Shown: positions 12,346 through 24,391, numbered from the stretch's first letter. The stretch is 64,000 nucleotides of DNA from Ornithodoros turicata (GCF_037126465.1 NC_088206.1:54044841-54108840); one strand, 5' to 3'. Notes: a model not told the origin generated them from the letters alone. Made by a program: numbers and translations.

Positions 12346-14930
12346 GTCAGAACTCTTCCGAGATATCGAGGATGTGTTTCCAGGAATCATTGTCATCGCA
12401 CTGTCTTAGAAAGTGATCTAAAACGCACGCATACACTGCACAAGAGATACACGTAAAGAAGACAAAACCAACTTGCTGGAACACGATGCGACACTACGCT
12501 GCTTCCAAGTTCAAACTGTCACTTTCGTCCTCTGGGCGTTTGGATTTGAATTCAAAGCCGCACGCCATACCGTGGCGCCCTCATAGTTATTGCATCTGCA
12601 ATTACCTTTTCTTCCTTTTTTCTTTTCCGAATTATTTAGCATAGTTTGTGTCATTTTTTGAACATGTCTTCTGACATTTTGCTGGTGCTTATGATATTCA
12701 CCAAGAATACGAGCACGAATGGAGTTACAGCACATATTTTATCTCCGAGGCGGTTGGATAAAAAGTGACAAAAAAGATCATGCATATGCAAAAACAGAGC
12801 AAAGTAGTAGACCAATCAAAACCTTGGCAAGAGTGGACTCTTGCCCCATGAGATCTCAAAAGGGGAAGCCAGCTTGGGATCTCAAGTGGGTTAATTGACC
12901 ATTCTGGGTGCAAAATGGTACTGAAGCTCCAGTTCAAACTTCTGGAACCATCCGAGGCCAGAGTGGTACCACTGATTTCACCAAAGTGGAACCAGCCACA
13001 CCACTTGGGGATCACGCTGAGTTCATCCACGTCGAACTGGAACCAGTCCAGATTCAATTGGAACCATTCTGGGACCAGTCCAGTTTTTTGCCTGGAAATG
13101 CAATGTGCGAATACTGCCCGGGAATATCCCCATGACACGGTTCGTTCAGTGAACGCCAGGGGGCTATTCCCAAACTTCTCGGCGCCAATACCCTGACTGA
13201 TCCGAGATAACCCGCCTAGTGTGATGTTCCCGTACTAATCTTTGGAGATAACGTGCCAGGAAATCTGATGGGGGAAAAGAGCACAAGCCAACAGAGATTA
13301 TACGTTTCTGAACTTTCCCCCCATGCTGCTTTCTGAAATACAGTATGTTTCAAAAAAGAACATGGAGAAAATAAAAATAGGATGAAGCACAATGTAAACC
13401 TTCGTTTTTTATATGACTGTGGCCTGGAGCAGTGTAATCCATGTGACCAATTTAGAAAAAGTAAAATGAAAAGCGAAAGCATGCGTCTCTTTGACTATTC
13501 CTTTGCTTCATGATGTAATCCAATCACACATTGCGATATATAATGATTATTAGTTGTCAATGCAGGAAACAATAACAAAAAACACTAGAACCGTGCATTG
13601 GGGGAACTGAAATGACAAGACCAAGTCATCTTGCTGCCGGCTGCACTGTCATAATATGTGCGTGTCGTTGCATTCCATTCTTTTAACAAAAGCATAGATG
13701 CACTAGTTCTTTCTCAACATTTCAAGCCTCTCAACAATAGATGTTACTCTTTGAATATGCTCTTTAAAGGCACAAAAATTGTTTTTGGCACTTTATTTTG
13801 TGATTTGTCTCGATTCGTCCAAGTTTGGGTACTTGATTACTTGTTGGTTGGATTGGCTCAGGTCTCCCTTCAACTCCGCGTAATAATCTTGCGCACTTAT
13901 TTATTGAGAGGGTACTAGGAAAAAAGTAGATTAAGTACGGTACGAAGTACACGATTCGAAATGTACTTAAAGTACGACTTGAGCACTTGGTACTTCGAAT
14001 ACTTCCGACCCCTGCGCATGAATAGCCCGTGTGCGCACCGCATTACAGTGCGCGTTTGCAATGCTGGTAAGGTACTTGATTTCTACAGGCCGTCCTTGAC
14101 AGTACACGTCTCTAGAAGCCTACAACTACAGCTTCATACAGTGCATAGTAAGATGAAAGGGGTCCCGTACGTGAACATCCTCGTCGTCTATGGGCAAGTC
14201 ACCGACGATAACCACAGATTGAGCCTTTGTTGCGACCGTCATCACGCTGGGCTGCACTTTATGGCGCACAAATCGACGAACCACAAGCTCGTACCTGACA
14301 ACCCCTCATCTGGAGGACTCCTTCCATCACAGGCTGCAGAAGGGCTCCAACGATGTTATGGCCCCAAGCTCCTTCTTCTTCGTCGTTGTCGTGAAACGTG
14401 GAGCATAGCTCACTGGCCACAGAACACTGATTTAATCACGAGATTAGCGCACTATGAGAAACGCTGAGTAGGTGATATGTATAGGAGATTATTGACAAAA
14501 GGATAGTGTGAGACAAGCAGCGCCCAGAAGGACGAGCAAACGAGAGGATGGCAGAAAGCGTGAGGGGATGCCTTCCGAACGGAAGGGGGTGACCAAGGAG
14601 GTGTTATGGTAAGATGAATAGCGACAACGGATAGGAACGAATAGGACAACGGAGGAAAGGAATGCGGCAGAGAAATAAGTTGAGGGGGGGGGGGGGGGAC
14701 GCGACAGCGGAAGAGTGTAGGAAAACTAACATCCGACGCGAACCCAAAAGGAGGGGGATCCATGGCTGCGCATGGTGAGCTAGTTCTGGCCTTGAAAGAA
14801 AGGTGGAGGCCGCAGACCTGTGGAGCTGATCAAATCATCATTTGGCAGATCAAATAAAGAGTTTTGAGTTCGCGCGCCTTTAGCTGCCTTTCGTTGTCTA
14901 CTATGACATCGTCTACTGCCTGATCATCAC
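12346..14930. other. Repeat-rich, no recognised gene
   Basis: Positions 12905-13090 (and 6060-6240) hold degenerate GGAACCA(G/C)T repeats. Position 14682 has a run of Gs. A 168-codon open frame at 13961-14467 shows no domain that I recognise and I do not call it a gene. Confidence 0.35.
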
Positions 14931-14931
14931 T

Positions 14932-15120
14932 ATTTATTTATTTATTTATTGTACGTCAAAGCCCGCAAAGCGGGTACAACATGACGGAGTGGAGCATAGC
15001 AGAATAATGGAGACAAATGAACATAAGAGAAAATCAGGCACGTGATACATCCCATAGGGTACAATAGGCAAGAATATATGTACAAAATCACAAGGCAAAA
15101 AATAGCAAAACACCAAAAAA
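14932..15120 (-). repeat. Antisense LINE 3' tail
   Basis: It starts with a (TTTA)n run followed by a GCCCGCAAAGCGGGTACAAC hairpin. This is the reverse complement of a typical CR1-like 3' end. No coding part is attached in this orientation. Confidence 0.4.
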
Positions 15121-15151
15121 CTATCAGATCACTATCTCTATCATTCAGTGC

Positions 15152-15511
15152 ATGCAGAACAAGGCACTCCGCGCAATAGGTAGCGCCAGCTTTGACGCAT
15201 CAATTGAGCCAATTTTGCATAGGTATAGTATTCTAAGTGTATTTGTCATCTTCAAGTTAAAGCTGCTTACTAAGATATTTATTGAATTCACATACCGTCC
15301 AGATACGTTCACCACTACCTTTGGTATCAGTGACCATTGTGCACCTTATGGTCTACGCCATGCGCTGAGACTTTTGACTCCTCAGTGCAGAACAGATTAC
15401 GGACGCCAAAAGATTAGTTTTCTAGTGGCGTCGTTTTTCAATGAACATTATGAGCTCGTCAGCTCATGCACGTCACTCAAGGATATAAAGCAACGTCTGT
15501 TATCTGACTAG
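15152..15511 (+). pseudogene. C-terminal fragment of a non-LTR reverse transcriptase
   Basis: A 119-codon frame resembles the post-thumb end of Jockey/CR1-group reverse transcriptases: it begins QNKALRAIG, then has a run of short hydrophobic helices, and ends KDIKQRLLSD. It lacks the catalytic domain and is a truncated relic. Orientation is opposite to the LINE tail just upstream, so these are two separate insertions. Confidence 0.55.
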
Positions 15512-15637
15512 TATGCTTACGCACGGAATGCATTTCTATAGTGGCTGCGTATGCTTACGGACGTCGTGTTTTGATGTGTTTGTTATTGCAGTCTATGCAT
15601 AGGGACGTGATGTTTTAGTGCGTTTGTTATTATATTG

Positions 15638-15963
15638 CATGGAGGAAGGAAAAATAAGGAGGGAGTGTGACGTCATTTTGCACGATTCCGGAAGTTTGGG
15701 TGAGGAGAAGCAACTGGGACAAACAATTCTCCTCTCCCAGCTCTCTAGCATCACGCCGGGCGCGACAAAACGTCATCCACGCTGGCAGCTGCCCCAGTTT
15801 GTTTGTCCCAGTTGTGGTGAAGTCTCACCGCAGATTGGCTGCCTCCAGTCACCTGATCGATATGACGTCCTCATGATGCGTACTATATGTCGTCACTTCC
15901 ACTACACTTTTGTGATTCGGAAAGAAACGGTCGTGCTCCCTCCTTAGTTTTCCTTCCTCCAAG
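15638..15963. mobile_element. hAT-type MITE with 8-bp target duplication
   Basis: A 326-bp element with inverted ends C(A/T)TGGAGGAAGGAAAA and GGAGGGAG. It is flanked by a perfect direct repeat TTATATTG at 15630-15637 and 15964-15971. It has no coding capacity. Confidence 0.85.
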
Positions 15964-16494
15964 TTATATTGTGAGCGTTTTCTGGTTCTTAGTAGCTTGG
16001 GTCGCGTGCTTTTTGTTGCTGCTGCTGCTGTTCGCGTGCTGCTTTAATGATGTTGTGTTGTGTGTATTTTGTTGTGGCTCTTCCTAGACGGGGGTTTGGT
16101 TCCCTTTTGCAGATCACTAATAAATGAAACAAAACAAATGAAACAAACAAAACAAACATTTTCGACTGAGGTGTTACAGCGATAGCTCTACCAGGGAGGT
16201 TTTGCACCACTGATGGTGATTATAGCGAACTATAGCGAGCATAGCAGAAACGTAGTTACGTACGCCACATTACGTGGTGCAGTGGATACGCCAGAGAATT
16301 TCCGATAGGAGGCGGAGCGAGGGGGCAGCCGCCCCGGGCTACTTCGCCAGAGGGGGCACCGGACGGCAGGTACCGGGAGTTATGTTGGACAATAAAACGG
16401 GAATCGAGATATTAACATCGACATCAGATACCGAAAGAGGGAGTGATTTTCCAGCTACCTCACTACTCGATTGGGCCTGTGTGTCTTTTTGTAC

Positions 16495-16650
16495 GTGAAC
16501 GCACCCACCACTCCCCGTCGACCCAGGACGCACATTCCCCCAGGCCGTCAGTCGTGACGTTGCCCACCTCTGTGAGGTCGACAACGGCGAGCCTTTTCAC
16601 GAGCACCACCACCACTACCCACCACTCGCAACCGTACGTGCTTTGATCTA
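16495..16650 (+). repeat. SINE 3' portion
   Basis: Plus-strand 3' part of a Ruka-type SINE. The order GACCCAGGACGC, GTGACGTTGCCCACCT, GTCGACAACGG matches the reverse complement of the copy at 30480-30720. The tRNA-like head is missing. Confidence 0.55.
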
Positions 16651-16679
16651 GACCACGGCTAGAACGTTCGACATACCTT

Positions 16680-16833
16680 CCCAAGCAGCACAATGTACTG
16701 AAAGTCGAGTTCGATAGGGGTGGACGGGTAGGTGAAAGGCCTTGAACAGGCTCGTGAAACTAAAAAGACATTGATAAGACACATACCGTCCACCCCTATT
16801 GCACTCGACTTTCAGTGCATTGTGCTGCTTGGG
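16680..16833. mobile_element. Short foldback MITE with CCCAAGCAGCACA ends
   Basis: A 154-bp, almost complete palindrome: CCCAAGCAGCACAATG at the left and CATTGTGCTGCTTGGG at the right, with long inner arms. The same terminal sequence starts the element at 43133 that hosts the Polinton. Confidence 0.75.
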
Positions 16834-17069
16834 TTATTATTGATCATAAACGTATATCGTCGCACTTTCAATGAAGCAAGGTTGAAAACAAGCTTGTTGT
16901 CTATTCTGACTGTTATTCGACGAAATTCGACAAGAGCAGACGTCAGATGTTGAGAGTATTCCGGAGTCCCCTCAACGTCACTCCCTGAGATCCAACGAGG
17001 ACGCGACCTTGAGAAAAGGAATGCAGCGGCCGTGTGGGCGTCTCATAGGGTTACGGTAGAGTCACTAAA

Positions 17070-17160
17070 TAACGATGAAAGATGAAAGTCACTGAAAAGG
17101 TTAGCCAGCTGTAGGGATCGAACCCACATCTTTTCAGTGACTTTCATCTTTCATCGTTGA
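17070..17160. repeat. Hairpin containing a tRNA-like B box
   Basis: Arms ATGAAAGATGAAAGTCACTG and complement flank a 30-bp loop. On the minus strand the loop reads GGGTTCGATCCCTAC, a Pol III B-box-like element. It is probably a foldback derivative of a tRNA-derived SINE; no complete tRNA fold is present. Confidence 0.45.
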
Positions 17161-17229
17161 TTTCTTAGGCATTTGAGGCTTGTTTGTATCTGTCCCTTCT
17201 ATGTTGTTCCAGCCTCAGAACATCAGTTT

Positions 17230-17637
17230 CTTTCTTGTTCACTAAATAAGCTACGCTTCAGAGTATCGACACTGAGATCCAAAGGAGAGCAGGAGAGCCA
17301 TCTTGTTTCCGCACCACACCTGTATCATCCCCATTTGAGGATCAAAGATGGCTAACATAATGCTCCCTGTAGGATAGAGAAGCGTGTATGATTGTTGTGC
17401 GATAATCCATGTATTGTCCACCTGAGCGTCCAGAACATGTCAAGGTGAGCTCAAGACCGTCAACTGCTACTCGTAAACAGAAGGAACATTTCACCTGCGC
17501 ACGATAGATGGCATCCTGCGCTAACGTGCGCTGTGCGCGTGCGCATGGGCAGCGTGGCGCGGAAACAAGATGGCGCATGCTCGCTCTTGGAACTCAGTGT
17601 CGATACTCTGAAGCGTAGCTTATTTAGTGACTCTAGG
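17230..17637. repeat. Foldback element
   Basis: Arms of about 75 bp (CTAAATAAGCTACGCTTCAG and complement, then CATCTTGTTTCCGC and complement) enclose a unique centre. It has no coding capacity. From 17638 to 18300 I see only non-coding, CACGTG-containing repeat-like DNA. Confidence 0.7.
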
Positions 17638-18308
17638 TTACGGGGCGTCTGGACGGCACCTTTTCTCCTCTGACCGAAAGTATGCTTCATGTGTTAATAC
17701 GCTGGCTTTTCGGAAGCAAATTCTGCCTTACCACACTCCATGACAGCTTTCAGGCGGTATAGAGCGGTGTCGGCACTGAAGTGCCACTCCAGGCTCGCAA
17801 AACGGCGTTTATCTTATTTAGTCCATGAAAAGAAGATACCTCAGGGGCTCAATATGCGAAATTTCAGTCCTGTTTGGAACGTTGGGCCTTTCTGACAATT
17901 TTTGAACATCTGCTGATCTGCACAAGTTTCGATGACGCGTGGAGCAGATGAGGTCATGTCGTGCCCACAAATTACAGTGATGTCATGTTCTGGAGAGAGC
18001 GCTCGTCTCCTTGCAACAACGCCAGCGTCGTGGGCGGGTCACGTGGTGGAGAAGTCACGTGACGCTGATCGAAAGAGGGGGAAAATGTGAGAGATATCTT
18101 CAACCTCCTCCTGTTTTCTCGAATGTCGTAGCGGTCGGAGGATATGTCACGTGGTGCTCCGCTAAAGGGCTAAAGAACTGTTCACAGTGTCGGCTTGTAG
18201 TCACGCTGCTCACCTTTGGGACGTTTCCATCAAGAAGCTCAAAAGGGACGAGTGCACGTTACATCCGAGCCTGTAGCGACGCATGAGCAGAGGTCATAGC
18301 CGGCGTTC

Positions 18309-18515
18309 TTTCTTCAACAACAACAACTTTATTTGGAGATGATGAATGGAGAGTTTCATCGCCAGGGTTGATACTCTACCCCAGTACTGGTGGTGATCTG
18401 AGGAACAACAACAACAACTTTATTTTCGGTCTTGGAGAGTGGGGAGTTTCATCGCAACAGGCGATACTCTACCCCAGTGCGTGGTGGAATGGGGGGAATA
18501 AAATAACGAGCCCCT
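18309..18515 (-). repeat. LINE 3' UTR present in two tandem units
   Basis: Two successive units of about 90-110 bp each read (minus strand) CTGGGGTAGAGTATC, GATGAAACTC, then AATAAAGTTGTTGTTGTTG. Either the 3' UTR is internally duplicated or the element inserted next to the tail of an earlier copy. Confidence 0.75.
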
Positions 18516-21500
18516 TTACAATAACGATCGAAGTCCGATGGTGTCCAGAAATGTCAGAAGAGCTTTGAGCGCAGAGCGTTGCTGGGCTGGATTGGGCCAG
18601 GGACCAAGCAATTTCGGTAGGGAGAGAGGGCGAGAGTCCAGCTGACGAAGAGACTCGGAGAGTGTGGTTCGGGAAGGTTCGTAGTGAGGGCAATGAAGAA
18701 GAATGTGCTCCAGATCCTCAAGAGCACCACAGTGGCAGCAGGTGGGAGAATCAATTTGTCTCAAGCGGTAACGCCACTGAGCTGTAAAGGCCACATCGAG
18801 GCGCATGCGGTGGGTTAATGCAGCATCCTGACGAGATGTGTTTCGTGGCATGCGGAAAGCGAGCGTGGGATCAACTCTGTTCAACATAGAGGGGGGAAGA
18901 ATGTCGGTTGTCCGTTGGCGGGAAGCCAGGGGTGTCACTAGACGTCGCAGAATTGAACGGCGGTCTCCTCTGAGCAGAACAATACGGCTCCGGTTCCGAG
19001 ACGAGAGTGCTGCTTCTGCGGCGCTGTCGGCCTGCTCGTTCCCCACGACACCACAATGGGCTGGAACCCACTGGAGAACTAGCCTGTGGCCTGCGGCGTA
19101 GATAGTGTGGTAAGCCATTAACACGTCTGTGACTAGGGGTGCGGATGGGCCTCGTATGCCGGAAGTTGCAATTGCTTGAAGTGCAGATTTGGAGTCTGTA
19201 AAGACTGCCCATTCCCGGGGTGGAAAATCAGCGATGTGTTGTAGAAAGAAAAGGATGGCATAGAGTTCCGCAGCTGTGGAGGAGGTTGGATGTGAAAGGC
19301 GTCTTCCGTGCACGACACCTTCGGATGGAATGACGAAGGCTGGGGCGGACTTGTTGTTTCGGGATGCGCCATCAGTATATGTTGCCGTAAACGTAGAAAA
19401 CTTCTCGTTTACCAGAGCATGAAAATGGGCTCGGAGGACTTGAGGGGGGACCTGATCTCTTCTTTGCAGAAGGTTTGGGAGGCGTACAAAAGTGGGCGGT
19501 ACCGGTAGAGACCAGGGGGCTTCCGGCGGTATAGTGTCCTTAGTTATGAAGCCAGTGAGAGTCTGGCGTGTCCTCTGCGCTACTCGATAGAAGTCGCTTC
19601 CAGGGCGGTATCAAATTTTCCTGAGTAGCGGGTGGCGGGGAATGTGGGCACGCAAACGGAGGTAGTGCCGAGCCGTTTCCCGTTCACGGAGAACTTCAAT
19701 CGGGAGCTCACCAGCTTCAGCCAGTACTTGTCGTGTTTCAGCCATTCTTGGAACTCCGAGGCATCGACGAAGGCTTCGAGCAAACAGGGACCGAAGCGTA
19801 TTTAATGAAGTTGTTGATATCCTCTGCAGAATAGGAAGGCTGTAAAGCACAGTTGCCCTCACCAATGCCGCGTGAACCGCGAGCAGGGAACGCTGATCAC
19901 AGCCCCATCCTGGGCCAGAAAGATGTTGGATTGCGGGGAGCCATCGCTGCACTTTAGTTTCAAGGTGTTTAATGTGCCGAGCCCAGCGCAAGTCCGAGTC
20001 GATTACCACGCCAAGGAAGCGGTGAAAGCGTACTGGTTCTAGCTTCTTTAAACCAAGCCAAAGTGGGAAATTGGCCATAGCTTTACGCGTGAAAGGGAGC
20101 TCGACACACTTTTCGGGTGAAAGGTCCATCCCGAGGTGCGTCAGGTACGTATGGATATTGTTTAAAGCGAGCTGCAGGCGGCGCTGGAGAGCCGGGCGTG
20201 ATTTTCCTACTGTCCAAAGGGCGACGTCATCTGCATACACGGAGAACGACACTTTGCGAGGAATTACTGATTGTAGGCCGGCCATCACCACGTTAAAGAG
20301 TGTCGGGCTGAGAATGCTTCCTTGGGGGACTCCTTGGGGAACAGGATGCTGAGGGCTTTGGCCTTGGGACGTACGGACAGCGACAGTTCGGTCCGTAAGG
20401 AAGTCTTGGAGCCAGATGAAGAGCCGACCGGATACTCCAAACGAGCGCAAGGCATGCAGCACACAAATGTGCGAGACGGTATCATAGGCGCGCTTGATGT
20501 CGAGGAAGACCGATCGGACGATCCGTCGATGGGCTCGAGCATGTTGAACTGTAGAGACTAGGGCGAGAACTGGATCCATGGAGCTTCGGTGGCGACGAAA
20601 TCCAGCCATTTCGTGAGGGAACGCACGTCGTTTTTCGAGCCACCAGTCGAGGCGATGCAAAACCATTCTCTCCATCAGTTTCCCCACACAGCTTGTCAGG
20701 CTCACCGGGCGAAAGGAGGATAGGGCATTTGGGGGCTTGCCTGGTTGCAGGATGGGAACAACCAAGGCCTCCTTCCATGTATGTGGTAAAGATCCTTGTT
20801 GCCAAGACGTATTATAGACATGAAGGAGAGCTTGGAGTGACCGCCCGTCAAGGTTTCGTAGGGTGGCATAGGTGATTTTATCGGGCCCAGGGGACGAGTT
20901 GGCGTTCACAAGCTTCAACGCTGCCTTTAGCTCGATTAGTGTGAAGTCGCGGTCCATAACTTCCGGGGGACGGGGCCAGTCGTGGTGAAGTTCAGCCGTC
21001 AAACTGTGGACAAAACTGCGGTGTAGGGGCGTGGTCGAGGCAGCCGCCGGAGTCGTTAGTACCATACAGAAGTCCGTCGCAAGCGTGTTCTCGTCTACAC
21101 GCTGAACGATAGCCAAGGCCGCGAGAGGATTCTTTTGAGGGGGCGCCCCCTTCAGAGATCGGATTGTCCGCCAGATCTTCGTGGCCGGATCGAACGGTGA
21201 AAGGTGCACGGTGGCAAAACTTACGCCAACGCTTCCTGTCCTCGTTTTTAAGTTCTCGTGTTACTTTAGCTTTCATCCGGCGGTATTCCACAATGTCCGT
21301 AAGTTGCCCTGTCCGACGAGCCGTTCTTTCTGTTCGGCGACGTAATGCTCTAAGGTGATTAATAGCGGGGGAATGGCCGATATGGCCTGTTACCCTTTTA
21401 GACATGACCACCGCGTCCTGAATACCGCGGGTAATTGCTTGAGAGAGAGCCTCTGGGGACATACTGGTGTGCACAGATGTTCTGAGGCCCGCACGAAAAC

Positions 21501-22206
21501 GTCTCCAGTTTGTGAAAGAAATCAGTCCAGCAGTTGCTGAGAGGGGCAGTCTGTCGTGCGAAATATATAGAGGAAAATGATCGCTACCTCTAGTGTCGAC
21601 GTCCGTAGCGCACGACAAGTGGCGAATTATGTCGGTTGAGGACCACGAGAGGTCCAATACATCAAGTGACATTGGGGATCGCATGTAAGTGGGCTCGCGG
21701 TTGTTCAGCAGGCACATGTTATTATTCTCCATTGCCTCTAACAACCTCCTTCCCCTACTGTCCGTCCTTCGGCTTCCCCAGGCCGAGTGATGTGCATTGA
21801 AGTCCCCTAGCACAAGCGCCGGGGCTTCCAGAGAACCAAGTAAGCGTTCGAGGTCACTCCACGGGACCTGTACCGCGGGACGGATATAGATACTGACGAC
21901 CGTTAACAGCATGGGGCCAAGGCGGATCCTGCATGTGACGTAATCATAAGAGCGATGACAAACTGAGCCGATGGGTGCAGCAACGAGGTCATTGCGAACG
22001 TATAGCGCTGCTCTACTCTCAGGGGAATGATGAGAGCGATAGATTGTGTATCCACTAACACGATGTGTACAATCCATGCCGTGTTCGCATATAGCTATGA
22101 AAGGGAACTTGTACTGTTGGAGATGTAATTTAAAATCTGGGAGCTTGTTACGCAGGCTTCGAGGATTCCACTGCATGGCCAGGGCGTTTTTATACAATTC
22201 CGTCAT
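18516..22206 (-). pseudogene. LINE ORF2: endonuclease, reverse transcriptase, RNase H
   Basis: Start ATG at 22206 overlaps the ORF1 stop by 17 nt, the usual coupled arrangement. The AP-endonuclease region (to about 21200) has QWNPRSLRNK and LVLGDFNAHH with GSDHFPL. The reading frame shifts near 21200. The reverse transcriptase follows (about 21209-19611) with FRPVSLTSCVGKLMERM, QGVPQGSILSP and the catalytic YADD. A single TGA at 19613-19611 interrupts it. The same frame then continues through TYTDGAS, STAAELYAI, FTDSKSALQAI and GNEQADSAAEAA, the four RNase H acidic positions, to the stop at 18516. The TGA is compatible with CpG decay of an Arg codon. Confidence 0.85.
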
Positions 22207-23494
22207 GCTGATGCGAAGATAATGCCTCCAGTGCCAGAAGCGCTTGAACCTCGGGCAGTTGCGACGCACCAGGAAAAGCAGAGACAATGGCCTTAAGGGC
22301 AGCGAGTACCGCTGAGAAGAGTCCCAGAGGAGGCATATATTGGGGGGCTGATGAGGGTGCTGGTTCCGTCACACTGGCGTAGGTGTTTGTAATCTGTCTT
22401 GATGAACGAGGAGGCGGTGCGCTTGTGATAGGCGTAGCCGCGACTGTGTTCAGCGACCCTCGTTTACCTGGTGCAGATCGAGGGGGTAGTGCAGGAAATT
22501 CTTGTGCATTTGTACGAGACGGGAGTGTGGCACTAGCATCCCTAGGAGCGTCAGACGGAAGTCGTAGGGTTCGGTCTTGGTGCCTCTTGGTGGCGGCGGT
22601 CTTGACAGGACATAAAGAAAATGATGCGGGATGGCTGGATTTGCAGTTAGCACACTTTGGCTCTCTTTTATTGTTGCAGTCTGATATCCGGTGAGGTCCG
22701 GCGCAGATGCCACACCGTGTAGAACCTCGGCAATTTCGTGCAATATGGCCAAATCGTTGGCAGTTATAACACTGTATGGGGCCTTCTATGTACTCTTGGA
22801 CTGTGAAGGTCTGAAACCCAAGGGCAATTCGAGGAGGAAGACGGATTGTAAGTTCAAAAGTCAGGATAACGCTCCGTAACGGGGTGAACACATCACTGCC
22901 ATCTTCTGCTAGGGAATGCCGAACCTGTCGCCGTGCTGATAAAACCCCTGCGTCTTTAAGATAGAGCACGAGGTCGTCGTTCGAATACTCTCTTGGAACA
23001 TCATATATCTTGCCCATATTTCTGGCGTACGATTGGGGTATGGATGGTATCACCGGAATACCAGCTAAGCACTTAGCAGACAAAAGGTTGCGGGCGGCTG
23101 CTTCGGACCGTACGGAGACGAAGAGAGAACCATCTCGGTGGAAACGGTGGTGCATAACCTGTTGTTGGGTTAGCAGGCGTATCTCACTAGCGACCGCATT
23201 AGGATTCACCTTCCAGAAGGAGTAGTCAGTAGTTGCTGGTCGAAACAGTATGGGAATACCGCCGGCTCGGTTCTTCTTGTAGGTGACAGTGGTGAACGGG
23301 TCATGAAGTGAAGTGGTAAGGTTGCTATCGTTCATCGCATCTGTCTGCTGAGGAGCTGGCGGTGCCGAAGTGTCCATTGTGTTATCGGGAACATTCACGA
23401 TCTGTGGAATGTTGGGATCACCAGAGGAAGGGCTCCCTACCCGTTGGCGTTTGGCAGGGCTGACGGGGACCTGTTGACCTGTGGTAAGAGTCAT
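22190..23494 (-). CDS. LINE ORF1, gag-like nucleic-acid-binding protein
   Basis: Open frame of 434 codons starting MTLTTGQQVP. The C-terminal half carries three zinc knuckles: C242-C245-H250-C255, C261-C264-H268-C273 and C281-C284-H288-C295. They are followed by a Ser/Pro/Thr-rich tail. Proteins of this form coat LINE RNA and help target-primed integration. The stop overlaps the ORF2 start. It is intact, unlike ORF2. Confidence 0.85.
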   Translation of the reverse strand: MTLTTGQQVPVSPAKRQRVGSPSSGDPNIPQIVNVPDNTMDTSAPPAPQQTDAMNDSNLTTSLHDPFTTVTYKKNRAGGIPILFRPATTDYSFWKVNPNAVASEIRLLTQQQVMHHRFHRDGSLFVSVRSEAAARNLLSAKCLAGIPVIPSIPQSYARNMGKIYDVPREYSNDDLVLYLKDAGVLSARRQVRHSLAEDGSDVFTPLRSVILTFELTIRLPPRIALGFQTFTVQEYIEGPIQCYNCQRFGHIARNCRGSTRCGICAGPHRISDCNNKREPKCANCKSSHPASFSLCPVKTAATKRHQDRTLRLPSDAPRDASATLPSRTNAQEFPALPPRSAPGKRGSLNTVAATPITSAPPPRSSRQITNTYASVTEPAPSSAPQYMPPLGLFSAVLAALKAIVSAFPGASQLPEVQALLALEALSSHQHDGIV

Positions 23495-23589
23495 AGAGAC
23501 GTTGGACCTCCCGTCCAGATTACGACGGGAGGTCCGTGATGGTTCGATTTCTTTTTCAACGGCTCTGAAAAAGCCTGAAAAGTGATCTG

Positions 23590-23700
23590 AGGAATGAAAT
23601 AATGAACCCTTTCAAAATAAGGACCGAAGCCCTATGGTGTCCAAAAAGGTCAAAAGAGCTTTGATGGCAGAGCGTTAGTGGGCTTTCTTCAACAGAAGCA
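23590..23700 (-). repeat. Second LINE 3'-end fragment
   Basis: Diverged copy of the ORF2 C-terminus and early 3' UTR seen at 18480-18590 (ATGGTGTCCA, AGAGCTTTGA, GCAGAGCGTT), in the same orientation and directly upstream of the LINE 5' end. This gives a head-to-tail arrangement. Confidence 0.6.
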
Positions 23701-24009
23701 TAGCCAGCTCACAATTTATAAAGGAGAAGAAAAGACGCGGACGAATGCACTATGCGAGTGCGAGCTCCAGTGTCACCCAATAGTTAAAAGGTTGATAGCC
23801 AAGTGTGAGATGCAGGCCCCTTTTGTAATTTGCAGGCCGAAATAACTTTGGACTATTGTCGTTCAGTAGAGTTAGGTTCAAGGTATTCAGCCATTCGATG
23901 AGTTGTTCTCCTTTGACACAGCACGTCTTATTTCCCCGTTGGGAATGTTGACAAGTCGCCGTTCATAATTCTGCACTCTTAGAAAAGGTGGTGGCGGTGG
24001 CGGTGGTGC

Positions 24010-24135
24010 TGAAAGACCTCGTCGTTGTCGGCCTCACATAGGTAGGTAACGTCACGACTAACGCTCAGGGGGAATGTGCGTCCTAGGCCGACTTCTAAGG
24101 GAACTGTGCCGACATATCTCTGACAGCGTCTGAAG
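24010..24135 (-). repeat. Antisense SINE fragment
   Basis: It contains CGTTGTCGGCCTCAC, GTGCGTCCTAGGCCGACTTC and GGAACTGTGCCGACAT, the reverse complement of the SINE tail shared with 30480-30720. There is no tRNA head. Confidence 0.6.
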
Positions 24136-24142
24136 AAGCCTA

Positions 24143-24391
24143 AGCTCTAAGAACAGAGCTTTACCGCATAGCACATTCCTAGCCAACCATCATCCCGAAT
24201 GACAACGTTTTCTCCCTTGATTTGATTAAAACGGGGAGCGTACGCCATTTTTGCGGCAATTATGAACTGCATTACGCCACAAAAATGACGTACGCCCCCC
24301 GTTTCCAGCAAATCAGGAGAGACAGCGATGTCACTCGGGATGATGGTTGGCTAGCAGCATGCTATGTGGCGAAGTTCATGTATAAGAGTAT
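24143..24391. mobile_element. Foldback MITE (TTCACCGCATAGC family)
   Basis: Long palindrome. The arms match the family (CATAGCACATTCCTAGCC; GATGATGGTTGGCTAGCAGC). The centre is GCGTACGCC, unit, GACGTACGCC. Confidence 0.75.

Larger units (their letters stand above)
18309..23560 (-). mobile_element. Near full-length non-LTR retrotransposon (I/R1-type with RNase H)
   Basis: Minus-strand LINE. In transcription order it has a 5' UTR with a GACCTCCCGTC hairpin (about 23510-23545), ORF1 with three CCHC knuckles, ORF2 with AP endonuclease, reverse transcriptase and RNase H, and a 3' UTR ending AATAAAGTTGTTGTTGTTG. An RNase H domain in ORF2 places it in the I/R1/LOA group rather than CR1, RTE or L1. 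ORF1 is open and ORF2 carries one frameshift and one in-frame stop, so this copy is dead but young. Exact ends are approximate; I could not find a target duplication. Confidence 0.85.

Noticed and set aside
13961..14467. 168-codon plus-strand frame
   Set aside because: No recognisable domain, no splice or promoter support, and repeat-rich surroundings.
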